Shown here piece after piece: positions 45,811-55,591 of a DNA stretch of 64,000 bases; within the stretch, counting starts at the first letter, position 1; every line of letters starts with the position of its first letter. This DNA is from Pseudomonas beijingensis (lineage in GTDB: Bacteria > Pseudomonadota > Gammaproteobacteria > Pseudomonadales > Pseudomonadaceae), in NCBI RefSeq assembly GCF_030687295.1, contig NZ_CP117425.1, forward strand, positions 6,266,001 to 6,330,000, read 5' to 3'. The notes under the pieces were generated by a model, which was given only the letters and a program-made list of their open reading frames with translations, was not told where the DNA came from and made no database searches. The position numbers and the translations under genes were made by a program.

Positions 45811-45925
45811 CCTCGTGGCGAGGGAGCTTGCTCCCGCTGGGCGGCGAAGCCGCCCCAAAAAAAAGGCTGGCGCATTCCTACAGAAAACTGCTGCGCCATC
45901 GAACGGGAGCAAGCTACCTCGTCAC
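45811..45925. repeat. second-family REP couple
   Basis: A forward unit GTGGCGAGGGAGCTTGCTCC with GCTGGGCGGCGAAGCCGCCCC (45811-45855), then an inverted degenerate copy ending GGGAGCAAGCTACCTCGTCAC (45904-45925). Related to, but distinct from, the REP in the left part. Its closest copy is at 46568-46703. Confidence 0.85.
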
Positions 45926-46004
45926 GGTCTGAATACATCTTGAAGTCAGGTATGTATGTGCTGCCGCCCTCTTAAACGGCACGTTAATGTACGGTGGAAT
46001 TTAA

Positions 46005-46475
46005 ATGATTGATTTTGCAGCCGACATAAAATCCAAACATTCAATTGCGAACATTTTATTGCAAGACAATATCTCGACCTACATGAATGAGCTTTATGAG
46101 CGTCATAAAGTCGAGATAAAGAGCTACACGCTACCTGACGGTGAAACTAGAACAGCGTACGTAATCGATAGTACGCTCACCCTCTCGATCCTTCCTGACG
46201 GAACAATTTTTTCAATCGGTTGCAACGCGCGATACAAAGGGCTTTACCAGAACACGCTTTCTACAGGAATGCCTTTTGACCAAATAAAAAAACTGACCAA
46301 ACGCCAGCGCATATTCAATGGCGTCATAATCCTCAACGAGGACTTCGGCCTCTGCTATGTCTTGCCAGCGCCTTATGACGAGATAGCTGACAGTATCGAA
46401 AATATACCGCCGACGCTAACGCTGGATGAAATTTACATATCCGACTTTTCTTCCTGGCTTCATAAACCGCAATAA
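46005..46475 (+). CDS. orphan immunity-like protein, AT-rich
   Basis: 156 residues from ATG 46005. No recognised family, no signal peptide. A beta-rich middle (KVEIKSYTLPDGETRTAYVIDSTL, LSILPDGTIFSIGCNARYKGLYQ) and a Pro-rich end. It is among the most AT-rich genes in the window and lies between two REP couples, so it probably arrived by transfer. An immunity role is inferred from location only. Confidence 0.6.
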   Translation: MIDFAADIKSKHSIANILLQDNISTYMNELYERHKVEIKSYTLPDGETRTAYVIDSTLTLSILPDGTIFSIGCNARYKGLYQNTLSTGMPFDQIKKLTKRQRIFNGVIILNEDFGLCYVLPAPYDEIADSIENIPPTLTLDEIYISDFSSWLHKPQ

Positions 46476-46881
46476 CATAAACCATCAAATTATCCGTCTG
46501 AATGCCAGCTAGAAAGAGGCAGAGCGGAACGCTGGCTGAGCACACGATTTGAGGCGAAACGCAGATCCCGTGGCGAGGGAGCTTGCTCCCGCTGGGCGGC
46601 GAAGCCGCCCCAAAACAGGCTGACGCATTCCTCCAGACAAACCGCGTCAGCCTGGTCACGACGGCTGCGTCGCCGAGCGGGAGCAAGCTCCCTCGCCACA
46701 GGACCGCGTACATCTTGAAGCCCGGTGTGTCATGTACCGCCGCCTTCGCGAGCAAGCTCGTTCACAGCATTCTTGTCCGCCCCCCTGTGGGAGCGAGCTT
46801 GCTCGCGATGATGGCGACACATTCAACACCACCGGGTCAGACGGACCGCTATCGCGAGCAAGCTTGCTCCCACAGGGGATG
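46476..46881. repeat. REP-filled gap
   Basis: No gene. It contains a second-family couple (46568-46613 and 46676-46703), then a degenerate reverse REP (46743-46767), a forward REP (46785-46813) and a reverse REP (46849-46876), the latter two forming a REPIN. It marks the boundary between the toxin island and the H2-T6SS. Confidence 0.85.
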
Positions 46882-47814
46882 TCACCACCAAGACGAAACA
46901 TCACCCAAGGCATCACGTAACTGAGCCGCACTAATACGCCGCTGCCCCGGATCAAACGCCAACGCCATCCGTAGCGCCGGCCAGCAACGCCTGGGCAGGT
47001 TGCGCGGTGCCTTGAGCGCGCGTTCCAACCGGGCATCGCGGGCCTGGATGGCGGGTAAGCGTTGGAACGGGTGTTTGCCGCTCGCCAGCTCATACAGCAC
47101 GCAAGCCACACCATAGACATCGGCACCCGCTGACAAGGGCGCACCGTCAAGCAGTTCAGGCGCCGCGTAACCCGGCGTCCAGGCGTTGAGGCGTTCACGG
47201 TTCAGGTTTGGCAGGTGCTGCGAGGCCCCTCCCTCGGCCAGGCCCAAACCGAAATCGAACAAACGCAGCCCTTCTTCGCTCAACATGACGTTGCTTGGCT
47301 TCATGTCGCCATGCAGCACGCCACGGCTGTGGGCGTACGCCAGGGCATCGAGCAGCGGCACGGCGATCGCCTTCAGTTCCGGCCAAGGTAACCCGAGGGG
47401 CCGTTCGCAAAGCAGCTGGTCCAGGGTCATGCCGCGCATCAGTTCCATGGTAATGAACGCTCGCCGTTGGGCGGCATCCACTTCGAAGGTGTAGGGGCGC
47501 AAGATATTCGGGTGGTGCAATCGCCGCATCAGGGCGAACTCGCTGTAGAGCAGCGCACTCGCATCGACTGCCCCATTGAATGCCTCACTGAGCATCTTCA
47601 GCGCAAGGTACGGATCGGGATCGGCGTATTGTTCGTGCAACAGATCCCGCGCGCGGTAAACGACGCCCATGCCGCCAGCCCCAAGCAAGCGTTCGAGGCG
47701 ATAACGTCCTGCGAGTATGTCCGGTACTTCGCTGACGCAACGCTGGCCGGATGTCACAGCGGGCACCGCGTTGGCGAAGGCGAAATACGTGGAATGACCA
47801 CCCTCTTCACTCAC
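46882..47814 (-). CDS. stk1: Stk1, Ser/Thr protein kinase of H2-T6SS
   Basis: 310 residues from a GTG at 47814 that overlaps the stp1 stop. Hanks-type kinase: LGAGGMGVVYRA glycine loop, LALKM lysine, HGDMKPSNVML catalytic loop (Gly replaces the usual Arg of HRD, so a non-RD kinase), FDFGLG metal site and YAAPELL. No membrane span, unlike PpkA, so it is cytoplasmic. It phosphorylates Fha2 in the H2 system. It is the last gene of the run, followed by REP DNA. Confidence 0.93.
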   Translation of the reverse strand: MSEEGGHSTYFAFANAVPAVTSGQRCVSEVPDILAGRYRLERLLGAGGMGVVYRARDLLHEQYADPDPYLALKMLSEAFNGAVDASALLYSEFALMRRLHHPNILRPYTFEVDAAQRRAFITMELMRGMTLDQLLCERPLGLPWPELKAIAVPLLDALAYAHSRGVLHGDMKPSNVMLSEEGLRLFDFGLGLAEGGASQHLPNLNRERLNAWTPGYAAPELLDGAPLSAGADVYGVACVLYELASGKHPFQRLPAIQARDARLERALKAPRNLPRRCWPALRMALAFDPGQRRISAAQLRDALGDVSSWW

Positions 47815-48536
47815 GGTCGGATCACGACGGCCGTCAGGTTATCCCGCGCTGGGCCACGCAAGACGTCAGCGAAAAGTTGCTCCAGCACCCTACATGGCGA
47901 AGCCAGGCCCAAGGCATTGCCAAGGGCTTGCGCGCCAAGGCCCTGGTACACGCCGTCACTGCACAGCAAGAATGTATCGCCCGGGTGAACATCCAGCTCC
48001 AGCACCTCCAACGTCAGTTCTGGCGCGGCACCCACCGCCCGGGTCAATGCCTTGGCCGCAGGATGGGCACCGGCTTCATCGCGGCTGATGTGTTGCGTGT
48101 CCATCAGTTGTTGTTGCAGCGAGTGATCTTTGGTCAGTTGGTACAACCGTCGACCGCGCCACAGGTAACAACGGCTATCGCCCGCCCAGACGCAGACTCC
48201 GCGGTTCCCTTCCAGCAACAACGCCACCACCGTGCTGCCGGTAATGCCGGGATGATCGTCAGTGACGGTAAGCTCCTGGCTCAGTCGTCGGTTGGTCCGG
48301 CGCAGGCATTGGCGCACCGCTTTCGAACGTTCATCCAAGTCCTGATACAAGGGCAGCTCCGTCAGGTTGGCAACGATCAATTGGCTGGCGATGTCGCCGC
48401 CCGAGTGGCCGCCCATGCCGTCGGCGACCGCCCACACGCCCTGTTGTGGGCAGTCAAGAAAGGCGTCCTCGTTACGTGTTCGGGTCTTGCCAGGATCGGT
48501 GCGCGCGGCGCTGCGCCAGGGGCCGGGCTGCTTCAA
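47811..48536 (-). CDS. stp1: Stp1, PP2C-type phosphatase of H2-T6SS
   Basis: 241 residues. Start is TTG 48536, whose TTGA overlaps the tssM2 stop; no better in-frame ATG is visible. PP2C motifs: NEDAF, VADGMGGHSGGD, GSTVV, WAGDSRCYLWR, LCSDGVY and RDNLTAVVI. It opposes Stk1 and resets Fha2. All metal ligands present. Confidence 0.93.
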   Translation of the reverse strand: MKQPGPWRSAARTDPGKTRTRNEDAFLDCPQQGVWAVADGMGGHSGGDIASQLIVANLTELPLYQDLDERSKAVRQCLRRTNRRLSQELTVTDDHPGITGSTVVALLLEGNRGVCVWAGDSRCYLWRGRRLYQLTKDHSLQQQLMDTQHISRDEAGAHPAAKALTRAVGAAPELTLEVLELDVHPGDTFLLCSDGVYQGLGAQALGNALGLASPCRVLEQLFADVLRGPARDNLTAVVIRP

Positions 48537-51500
48537 AGCTGCACCGGTAGGCGAAAGGTGCGCAGCACACTCATATCAAAAGGGTTCGGCGTGCGCTGGC
48601 TCGTCAGTAAATAATTGGCGCGCAGGCCACCCAAATCCGCCTTCAATACGCGGACATCACGCCCGACCAGGTATTCGCTCTGCATCAGATCGAACAGCCG
48701 AAACAGCGACCACGGCCCGCTATTCTTCTCGATGCCGACGCCGCGTCCGACCATTTTGTCCAGCACCAGGGCGGTTCGACCATTCTGCGCGTCGCTTGGC
48801 CAAGTAAACGCCATCGGCAGGATCGGACCGTGGCGGTACTCAAGCGTCAGGTCGCCAAAGCGGAATTCAGCACGGCTCACCACCGGATCCAGGGTGTACG
48901 GTTCAAGCTTGAACTGCACTTGCGGTTCGGTCGGGTTCTCGGCGAAAAAGCTCCGGCGAATGGTATGCACGGTCGCCATCTGCTCCAGATAGGCCCGGGA
49001 CATCGGCAAGCTCTGGCCGTCGATGCTGCGCAGGCGATAGCGCCCCGCGGGGCCGCTGACGAAGGGCTGCATGTAATGGTCGAAGAATCGATCGACGATG
49101 CCCTGGTCCTTGAAGAACTCGCGGAAGTCGTTGAGCGCGACGTCGCTGGCGCTGTGGGCGCTGAACGGATACCGCTTGTTGATCGCCTTGCCGTAAAAAC
49201 TGTACAGCTCGCTCTGATAACGCTGGTTCAGGTAGCGGTACGCGTCGTTGAGCACCAAGCGCCAACTGTCCTCAGCGAGCACGTTGAACCACGCATTGAC
49301 CGGCCGCGGCAGACGAGCAGAGGCATTACGAAGGTTGCTCAACGCGTCGCGCTGGCCACCCATGCGCAGCCTGGCCAGTTCGAAGGCCGCTTGTTCCGGT
49401 GCGCTGGCCCGCGCCAGGTTCGCCAGTTGCAATTGCACGTCATCAAGGGCCCGCAAAGCCTGGACCAGGTCAGCCGTGGGCGCTCCCTCCCCGTCCAACA
49501 GGCGATGCAGCGGTTCGAAACGCCGTCGCAAGGATTTTTGCGCGGTGTCCGGCAGATGTTCGGTGAGGGACGCAGCGGCTTTCCCCGCCACGGTGGCAAA
49601 CTTTTTAACGGCCCTTCCTCCCTTTCCTGCCGCTGGCGTCAGGTCTCCGAGTGGCTCGGCAACAGTCTGGAAACGGGTGTTTTCGCGCACTTGCACCAGC
49701 AGCCGCAGGATCGGCGAATGAGCCGAGGTCAGGCCCGCGAGTTGCTCGGCGCCCTCACCCACATGACTGATGGTTTGCAGGGCGACCTGGCCGACGGCTT
49801 CACTCCAGTGGTCGGCATAATCACGAAAATACAGCTGTTCCAATTCGACCATCAGACGACGCATGTCCATGCCGCTGAGGCCTTCGCCCTCACCCAGTAC
49901 CCAGTTGTCCCGCAGCAGTTCGGTGACAAAGGCCGCGCCCTGAACCGAAAAGTAGCGTTCGTAGCCCTGGCGGGTGTAGAAACCGGGAATCACACGGTCG
50001 GTGCCCACCAGCAGCGCACCTTGTGAACCCAGGTGTTGGCTGAGTCGGTAAGGCGGCAGAGGACTGGCCTGTTCGTGCAGCATCCTGTACACGACGGCGG
50101 CCAAGGACTCACGCCGAAGGGCCTCCCGAGCCTGGGCCACCAGCGGCTCGTTGAGCACATGGATGAAGGGCAGCTCCAACAGGCGCGCAAAGTGAGCATT
50201 CAAGCGCTCTTGCAGCGCCGAGTTGCCGGGGTAACGAAGCGATCCGTCTTTGGCCACCCGATCCTTGAGCCAGGCGATATCGCGACGCTCTTTCAAGCCC
50301 AGCATCAAGTACGCACGCAGGCTATTGAGCAGTTGCCCGCGATCATCCCGGTTGTTGCGGACATGTTCCTCCAGCCTCTGCGCGATCCTTGGTAACAGTT
50401 GCACCTGCAATTCGCGCTCGTATGCATCGGTCACCGCAGCCTTGGTCGCTTCACCCTGATACAGACCGACACGCTCATACACCGGCACCGCACTGGAGGG
50501 TGGAAAAACCTGAGTGGCCTCGAAGCGGATATCCAATGATTCGAGCATCGCGGTCCAATCATCGGTGCTCATTCGGGTCGATTGCTGCCGATCCCAGCGC
50601 TGCGCCAGCGTACGCAAGCTGTCCAGGCCCTCGTGATTGGTTGAAAAACCGTTCGCCCACAACAGCCCGCACAAGCCAACGACCGTCAGCGCCCCCAAGT
50701 ACAACGCCCGCTGGCCCCAATGGATACGACGGCGTTCGCGTTGAACGAGATCGCTCAGATCGGCTTCCGGAAAAATCACCCGGCTGAGCAGGTGATGAAT
50801 GAACCGCGAGCGCCGGCCAGGGGCGGTATGGCTGGCACCCAAGCCTGCGTTACCAGGCTCGGCGGTCGAGATCGCCGTGCGGTCCGGCGACGATGCGCAG
50901 GTCAAATAGAAACCACGCAACGTACCAACGTTGCCACTGAACGCCTGCTCGACCAGCAGGCACAAGCTGTTGCCGAGTTGTCCCAGTTGATGAGGAAAAT
51001 CCAGCATGCGGCTACGGCGCAATGTGTCGCGCTCCTGATGCATGCGCATGATCATTTGGCTGTTGAGCCGATGCAGCAGCGCTTCGAACTCGGTACGTAA
51101 CAGGGTGATGTCGCTGCCGTGCGGGGCCCGACTGAAACTCGCGCCCAGCACCTGGTCGTTTTCCTCGCGAGTCAGCGAATCAAAGAACTCATTGAAGCCG
51201 GGCACGCTGTCCGCTTTGCTCAGCACCAGGTAAATCGGGACATCGATGTGCAGTCGCCGTTGCAGCTCCTGCAGGCGACCACGAACTTGGCGGGCCAGTG
51301 TAGTGACTTCATCCTCGCCGCCAAGCAACAGGACTTCGCATGGCACCGTCACCAGTACGCCGTTCAACGGACGACTGCGGCGGCGCTTGCGCAACAGTTT
51401 GAGCAATACGGCCCAGCCGCTGCCGTCGACCTCACTGTCCGTTTGGGTCAGATAACGCCCAGCGGTGTCGATCAGCACGGCGTGCTCGGAAAAATACCCA

Positions 51501-52006
51501 TCGCAATACCGAGTGCCGGATGCGTCGCTGACAGCGCTGCGCTCTGGTCTATTGAGAGGGAACTCCAGGCCCGAGCAATCCAGTAGACGGGTCTTGCCGC
51601 TGGCAGGCGGGCCTAGCAGCAGGTACCAGGGCAAATCGCTGCGGCCGGCATAAAGGTTCGAGGACCTTAACGTGGTTAAGGACTGCTTGAAGCGCGAGCG
51701 CACTTCGCGCCGCTCATCGTCAATCCTGGCTTGGAGCAGGGCCCGAGCCTGGTCGGGGACATTCTGTTGGGGACTCGCGTTTGAAGCGGCACGCCCATTG
51801 ACGAAAACCATGCCCAGACCCCAGCCCAGCGCCAGCACGCTGGCGGTCAGCAATCGCGCCGTCGGGCTCGCCCAGAACTTGTAGTCATTGACGGCCAGGA
51901 GTGGCCCGGCGAACCACACCAACAGCGTGACACACAGCACCAGCAGCAGCGTCCAAACCCAGGTTTGGCGCACCCAGGCGCCGGCTTTCCTGAAAAGCAA
52001 TTTCAT
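48533..52006 (-). CDS. tssM2: TssM2 (IcmF2) inner membrane protein
   Basis: 1157 residues: two N-terminal membrane helices (about 18-38 and 50-70), Walker A GPPASGKT (132-139) with DTAGRYLTQTDSE, a third helix near ALYLGALTVVGLCGLLWANG, and a long periplasmic part ending FRLPVQL. Intact, unlike several H1 genes. It is 13 nt downstream of tssL2. Confidence 0.95.
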   Translation of the reverse strand: MKLLFRKAGAWVRQTWVWTLLLVLCVTLLVWFAGPLLAVNDYKFWASPTARLLTASVLALGWGLGMVFVNGRAASNASPQQNVPDQARALLQARIDDERREVRSRFKQSLTTLRSSNLYAGRSDLPWYLLLGPPASGKTRLLDCSGLEFPLNRPERSAVSDASGTRYCDGYFSEHAVLIDTAGRYLTQTDSEVDGSGWAVLLKLLRKRRRSRPLNGVLVTVPCEVLLLGGEDEVTTLARQVRGRLQELQRRLHIDVPIYLVLSKADSVPGFNEFFDSLTREENDQVLGASFSRAPHGSDITLLRTEFEALLHRLNSQMIMRMHQERDTLRRSRMLDFPHQLGQLGNSLCLLVEQAFSGNVGTLRGFYLTCASSPDRTAISTAEPGNAGLGASHTAPGRRSRFIHHLLSRVIFPEADLSDLVQRERRRIHWGQRALYLGALTVVGLCGLLWANGFSTNHEGLDSLRTLAQRWDRQQSTRMSTDDWTAMLESLDIRFEATQVFPPSSAVPVYERVGLYQGEATKAAVTDAYERELQVQLLPRIAQRLEEHVRNNRDDRGQLLNSLRAYLMLGLKERRDIAWLKDRVAKDGSLRYPGNSALQERLNAHFARLLELPFIHVLNEPLVAQAREALRRESLAAVVYRMLHEQASPLPPYRLSQHLGSQGALLVGTDRVIPGFYTRQGYERYFSVQGAAFVTELLRDNWVLGEGEGLSGMDMRRLMVELEQLYFRDYADHWSEAVGQVALQTISHVGEGAEQLAGLTSAHSPILRLLVQVRENTRFQTVAEPLGDLTPAAGKGGRAVKKFATVAGKAAASLTEHLPDTAQKSLRRRFEPLHRLLDGEGAPTADLVQALRALDDVQLQLANLARASAPEQAAFELARLRMGGQRDALSNLRNASARLPRPVNAWFNVLAEDSWRLVLNDAYRYLNQRYQSELYSFYGKAINKRYPFSAHSASDVALNDFREFFKDQGIVDRFFDHYMQPFVSGPAGRYRLRSIDGQSLPMSRAYLEQMATVHTIRRSFFAENPTEPQVQFKLEPYTLDPVVSRAEFRFGDLTLEYRHGPILPMAFTWPSDAQNGRTALVLDKMVGRGVGIEKNSGPWSLFRLFDLMQSEYLVGRDVRVLKADLGGLRANYLLTSQRTPNPFDMSVLRTFRLPVQL

Positions 52007-52019
52007 GACACGTCCCTGT

Positions 52020-52883
52020 TTACGGCAGCGGCTGAGCAGCGACCGGTTCTGACAGTTGATAAGGTTGCAATACGCTTTTGCGTTGCTCGTCCAATACCCA
52101 GGCGAAACTCGAATACATCACCCCCAGGCAGACCAGCGTGAACACCGCCACCGTCCAGGCCGGGACAATGCGCACCGGACGGCGGCGCGCACCGTCGAAG
52201 CCCTCCCAGTGAGGCGACAGTTCACGCGGGGTGTCGCCACGGGTCTGGAGAATCTGCCGATACAGGGCGTCGCGCAGGTTTTCGAGTTCGAGCATCCCGC
52301 GGGTCTGAATCCGGTATTTACCCTCGAAGCCCAGGGACAGGCACAGGTACAACAACTCCAGCATGGGCAGGTGCTTGATGGGGTTCTTCGACAGGCGCTC
52401 AAGCAATTGAAAGACTTTCTCGCCGCCGAAGGTTTCGTTGTGGAAGGTACTGAGCAGACTTATCTGTGACCAACCGCCCCCGTGGCGCCACGGCGTGGTG
52501 ACAATCGCCTCATCGATCACCGTGCACAGCACGTAACGTGCGGCGATCAACTGACTGTTTTCTACACCGCCCTGCAAGGCACAGGCTTCGAACTGCTCCA
52601 AGCCGCGCTTCAGTTCTCCTTTAAGAGCGTGCAGGTCCTCGCGTTCACGACCGTGCTTGAGCTGAACCATGTGCGACAGCAACCCGGACGCCGCCGCGAC
52701 CAGCGGATTGAGGCTGACCGTGAATGCTTGGGACTGCGGCAGGTGCGCGGCGTAGATCATGCGTTCTTGCAACTGTTCGAAGCGCGGCGGTGCACCAGCG
52801 TCGGTCAAGGGCCCTGAAGTGGGACGTTGCCCGTGGTGGTCGAGCAGGACCGTTGTTTCGTCCTGAAGATGTTCCTGATCCAT
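52020..52883 (-). CDS. tssL2: TssL2 (DotU2)
   Basis: 287 residues from ATG 52883 (an upstream TTG at 52907 overlaps tssK2, but AGGA lies nine bases before the ATG). DotU landmarks: LNPLVAAASGLLSHMVQL, AARYVLCTVIDEAIV, LLELLYLCLSLGFEGKYRI, then the single C-terminal membrane helix (VAVFTLVCLGVMYSSFAWV). It lacks the OmpA domain present in TssL1, so another protein must anchor the H2 complex to the wall. Confidence 0.94.
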   Translation of the reverse strand: MDQEHLQDETTVLLDHHGQRPTSGPLTDAGAPPRFEQLQERMIYAAHLPQSQAFTVSLNPLVAAASGLLSHMVQLKHGREREDLHALKGELKRGLEQFEACALQGGVENSQLIAARYVLCTVIDEAIVTTPWRHGGGWSQISLLSTFHNETFGGEKVFQLLERLSKNPIKHLPMLELLYLCLSLGFEGKYRIQTRGMLELENLRDALYRQILQTRGDTPRELSPHWEGFDGARRRPVRIVPAWTVAVFTLVCLGVMYSSFAWVLDEQRKSVLQPYQLSEPVAAQPLP

Positions 52884-52888
52884 TTGGT

Positions 52889-54220
52889 TCAGTTCCTGAT
52901 GGCCCAAAAATTCAGTTCAAGCTCGGCGAAATCGCCACTGACATGGAATGCAAAACCTGCGGAGCGCTTCAGTTGCGCCAGGTCTTCGGCGTTGGGCTCG
53001 AGAATGAAATAGGTTTTGTTGGCATGGAACGCAATCTGCCGCGGGGCCACGGGCAAAGGCCTGATCTTGATGCCGGGCAGATGCAGGTTGACCAACTGGC
53101 GGATGCGTTCCACCGAACCGACCTTGAGGTGCGCCGGCAATCGATGACGCAGCTCTTCGCCGTCGCAGTGGGCACTTGCCGCCAGTACGAACGAAGCGGT
53201 GTCCAGCAGCGACAGATCCGGCACCGGCGAGACGATGATTCCGTATTGGCGCGGCTGCAGTGGCAGCTCGATAGCGTGTTGCTCAAGCACCATCGACAAG
53301 ACCTGGCGGATCGCTTGCAGCAGGCTTCGAAAACACGCGCCTTGGTCGCTGTGCTGATAGCGGTTGGTGAGCGGTGGGCGCTTGCTGTCACTGGAGAACG
53401 TTGCCAAGTCACCCAGCAGCGCCAGCAGCGTTCGGTACAGCGTTTCTGGGTGCACCTGCTCCAGATCCAGGTCATGACGCAGCAACAGTTCGCTGCGGTT
53501 GATCAGTTGCAGCATCATGAAATCGCCGACTTGCGCACCACCGGCCTTGCCACTGGAACGGATCCGCTCAGCCAGGGTGTCGCCTCGATGGGCAAGCATG
53601 CCGATGATCTCCTTGAGACACGACAGCAAGTAGTGGGAAGAGCGAGCCTGGATGAAGGTCGGCACAAAGTTCGGATCGAGCCTGATCACCCCATCGGCCG
53701 TGGTATCGAGCACCTCGCAAAGCTTGAGTTTCACGAACGCATGATCACTCTGCTGCTCGCCTAATAGCAGGCGCAGGTCCGGACGGCCGCAACTGATCTG
53801 ACTCCCGCCGGCCTCTCCGGCGTTGGAGTCGGTCACCTGCGCGTCGTAGAGGGTATAGCGCGCCAGCACATCAGACTGCTCCGGACGACGGGACTCGATG
53901 TGATTGCCGGTCACCAATGGCAGCGCGAGGTAGATCGGCGTATTGCGGGTATTGGACGGCACTTCCAGGGCCAGCGGCTCGGCGTTGCCACCCAGTTCGA
54001 ACAGGCTGCCGTCCGGCAGGACCCCGTTGGCCTGGCTGACCACCAGCTGCCCCATGTTGAGGAATTGCAGATCGATCTCCAGTGCCAGGAATCCCCAGGC
54101 GTAACTGGCCAGCAACCGAGTACGAACCTTCAACTGGTGGTCGAAATAGCGATCGTTGTGTTGCAGATGTTGCGGGCGCAACAGCATGCCTTCCTGCCAG
54201 ATGACCTTATCGTGATTCAT
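52889..54220 (-). CDS. tssK2: TssK2 baseplate protein
   Basis: 443 residues: KVIWQEGMLLRPQHLQHNDRYFDHQLKVRTRLL, LMNLQFLNM-like text, FMMLQLINRSELLLRHDLDLEQVHPETLYRTLL, and FHVSGDFAELELNFWAIRN at the end. Complete, in contrast to tssK1. It starts 4 nt over the tssJ2 stop. Confidence 0.95.
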   Translation of the reverse strand: MNHDKVIWQEGMLLRPQHLQHNDRYFDHQLKVRTRLLASYAWGFLALEIDLQFLNMGQLVVSQANGVLPDGSLFELGGNAEPLALEVPSNTRNTPIYLALPLVTGNHIESRRPEQSDVLARYTLYDAQVTDSNAGEAGGSQISCGRPDLRLLLGEQQSDHAFVKLKLCEVLDTTADGVIRLDPNFVPTFIQARSSHYLLSCLKEIIGMLAHRGDTLAERIRSSGKAGGAQVGDFMMLQLINRSELLLRHDLDLEQVHPETLYRTLLALLGDLATFSSDSKRPPLTNRYQHSDQGACFRSLLQAIRQVLSMVLEQHAIELPLQPRQYGIIVSPVPDLSLLDTASFVLAASAHCDGEELRHRLPAHLKVGSVERIRQLVNLHLPGIKIRPLPVAPRQIAFHANKTYFILEPNAEDLAQLKRSAGFAFHVSGDFAELELNFWAIRN

Positions 54221-54729
54221 CGGTCAGCCACCTTGGCCAGTCGCTCAAGCGTATTGGCGATTCCATCCTCGTCGAGGGTCAGGCGCGCTTCGGTCACCTG
54301 CGTCGCAGCCACCGGCAGTGTGTAGCGCCAGCGGGCGTGCGGCAGGTCACGGTACGCCGCGAGCAGGCCGACGTAACGGCCGCTCCCAGTGATACCGAGC
54401 CTGAGCTCGACGGTTTCACCTGGGCGCAGTTCCAGCTCTTCACTGGAAACCAGATCAGGGGCCAGTGTTTCCCTCGCGCGCTCATAAAGGCTGAAGAAAT
54501 CTGCGTTTTCAAAAGCCACCGGGTGCTTGAGTTCGAACAACCGCACCACCACGGGCGATGGTCGTCCATTGAGATCGGGGTTGAGTCGATCACTGGCCGC
54601 CAGGGTGAGGTTGAGCTTGGTCATCGTCGAAAAAGGCGACAGCGTGGTGCAACCGGCCAGCAGCAGGGTCGTGGTGAGCGTCGTCAGTATCTTGGATAAG
54701 TGCATCGTGCAGTGCGGCATGGACGTCAT
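54217..54729 (-). CDS. tssJ2: TssJ2 (Lip2) outer membrane lipoprotein
   Basis: 170 residues. Start 54729 overlaps the fha2 stop (ATGA); an ATG at 54705 (MHLSKIL) would give a more compact signal peptide. Lipobox LLAGC, then LTLAASDRLNPDLNGRPSPVVVRLFELKHPVAFENADFFSL, ETVELRLGITGSGRYVGLLAAYRDL. The TssJ beta-sandwich appears whole. Confidence 0.93.
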   Translation of the reverse strand: MTSMPHCTMHLSKILTTLTTTLLLAGCTTLSPFSTMTKLNLTLAASDRLNPDLNGRPSPVVVRLFELKHPVAFENADFFSLYERARETLAPDLVSSEELELRPGETVELRLGITGSGRYVGLLAAYRDLPHARWRYTLPVAATQVTEARLTLDEDGIANTLERLAKVADR

Positions 54730-55571
54730 CCGTGATGGTCGATTTGCAGGCTGGCAATCAAGCGAACCTGTTCTTCATAGGTCTGGGCCAGGCGCAGTTC
54801 GCTTTTCAATTCCGAGCGAGTGCGCAGGCTCTGTTGCAAGCCCTGAATGCTTTGCTTGAGCAGTAGCGCGGCGTTGATCGCCAGGGCCTCGCGGGCCTTG
54901 CCATCCAGGCTTTCGAGATCCATGCCCAAGGCCGTACCGAAGCGCTGCCAAAAGCCGTCGCGCAGGTGGCCAATAATTTCGTTGGGCGGGATGGGGGCAG
55001 GTCCTGGTTCGACTGGCGCTGCGACCAGCTCCGGCAAGAGCAGGCTTTCCATGTCGATACGCGCATAGTCCGGCCGTTCAAGGGCGTCCGTAGGCACGGG
55101 AGCAGGGTTTATCAGCTCATCGATGTCCAGCAAGGCCCGCTCCTGCTGATCCAGCGCCTGCAGCGGATCGAGCTCCAGAAAGGCGTCATCCGGGATGAGA
55201 CTGTCGACCGGACTCGGACGGCTCGCTTCGGCAAGATTGCCCGCTGGCCCGGAGACCAGCCGTGCGAGGATCTCGAAATCGCCCATGATGTAGGCATTCC
55301 CATCCAGTATCGGTACCGGCTCGCCCTTGGGCAGGCGCACGCCGCTTTCACGATGGGTCGTGCCATTACCACTGGTGTCGGTCAGGAAAAATGCGCCGTC
55401 ACGAAAACTGACGTACGCGTGACGCTTGGACAGCAGGCGCTCTCGGTCAGGGATGAGCCAGTGGCAGCCCTCGCCCCGCCCGATCACGCCACCGGCCGGA
55501 CCGAAGGTCTTTTGGCACAGCCGTGACGGGACGAACTGACTGGCGTTGAGCATTTCGAAAACAAGTTCCAT
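54726..55571 (-). CDS. fha2: Fha2, FHA-domain protein of H2-T6SS
   Basis: 281 residues, shorter than Fha1. The N-terminal FHA domain has GVIGRGEGCHWLIPD, LLSKRHAYVSF and TDTSGNGTT, the phosphothreonine-binding loops. A linker and a C-terminal helical part (FGTALGMDLESLDGKAREALAINAALLLKQSI) follow. It is the expected substrate of Stk1/Stp1. Confidence 0.94.
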   Translation of the reverse strand: MELVFEMLNASQFVPSRLCQKTFGPAGGVIGRGEGCHWLIPDRERLLSKRHAYVSFRDGAFFLTDTSGNGTTHRESGVRLPKGEPVPILDGNAYIMGDFEILARLVSGPAGNLAEASRPSPVDSLIPDDAFLELDPLQALDQQERALLDIDELINPAPVPTDALERPDYARIDMESLLLPELVAAPVEPGPAPIPPNEIIGHLRDGFWQRFGTALGMDLESLDGKAREALAINAALLLKQSIQGLQQSLRTRSELKSELRLAQTYEEQVRLIASLQIDHHG

Positions 55572-55591
55572 CTATCAAAGGCTCCTTGGCG

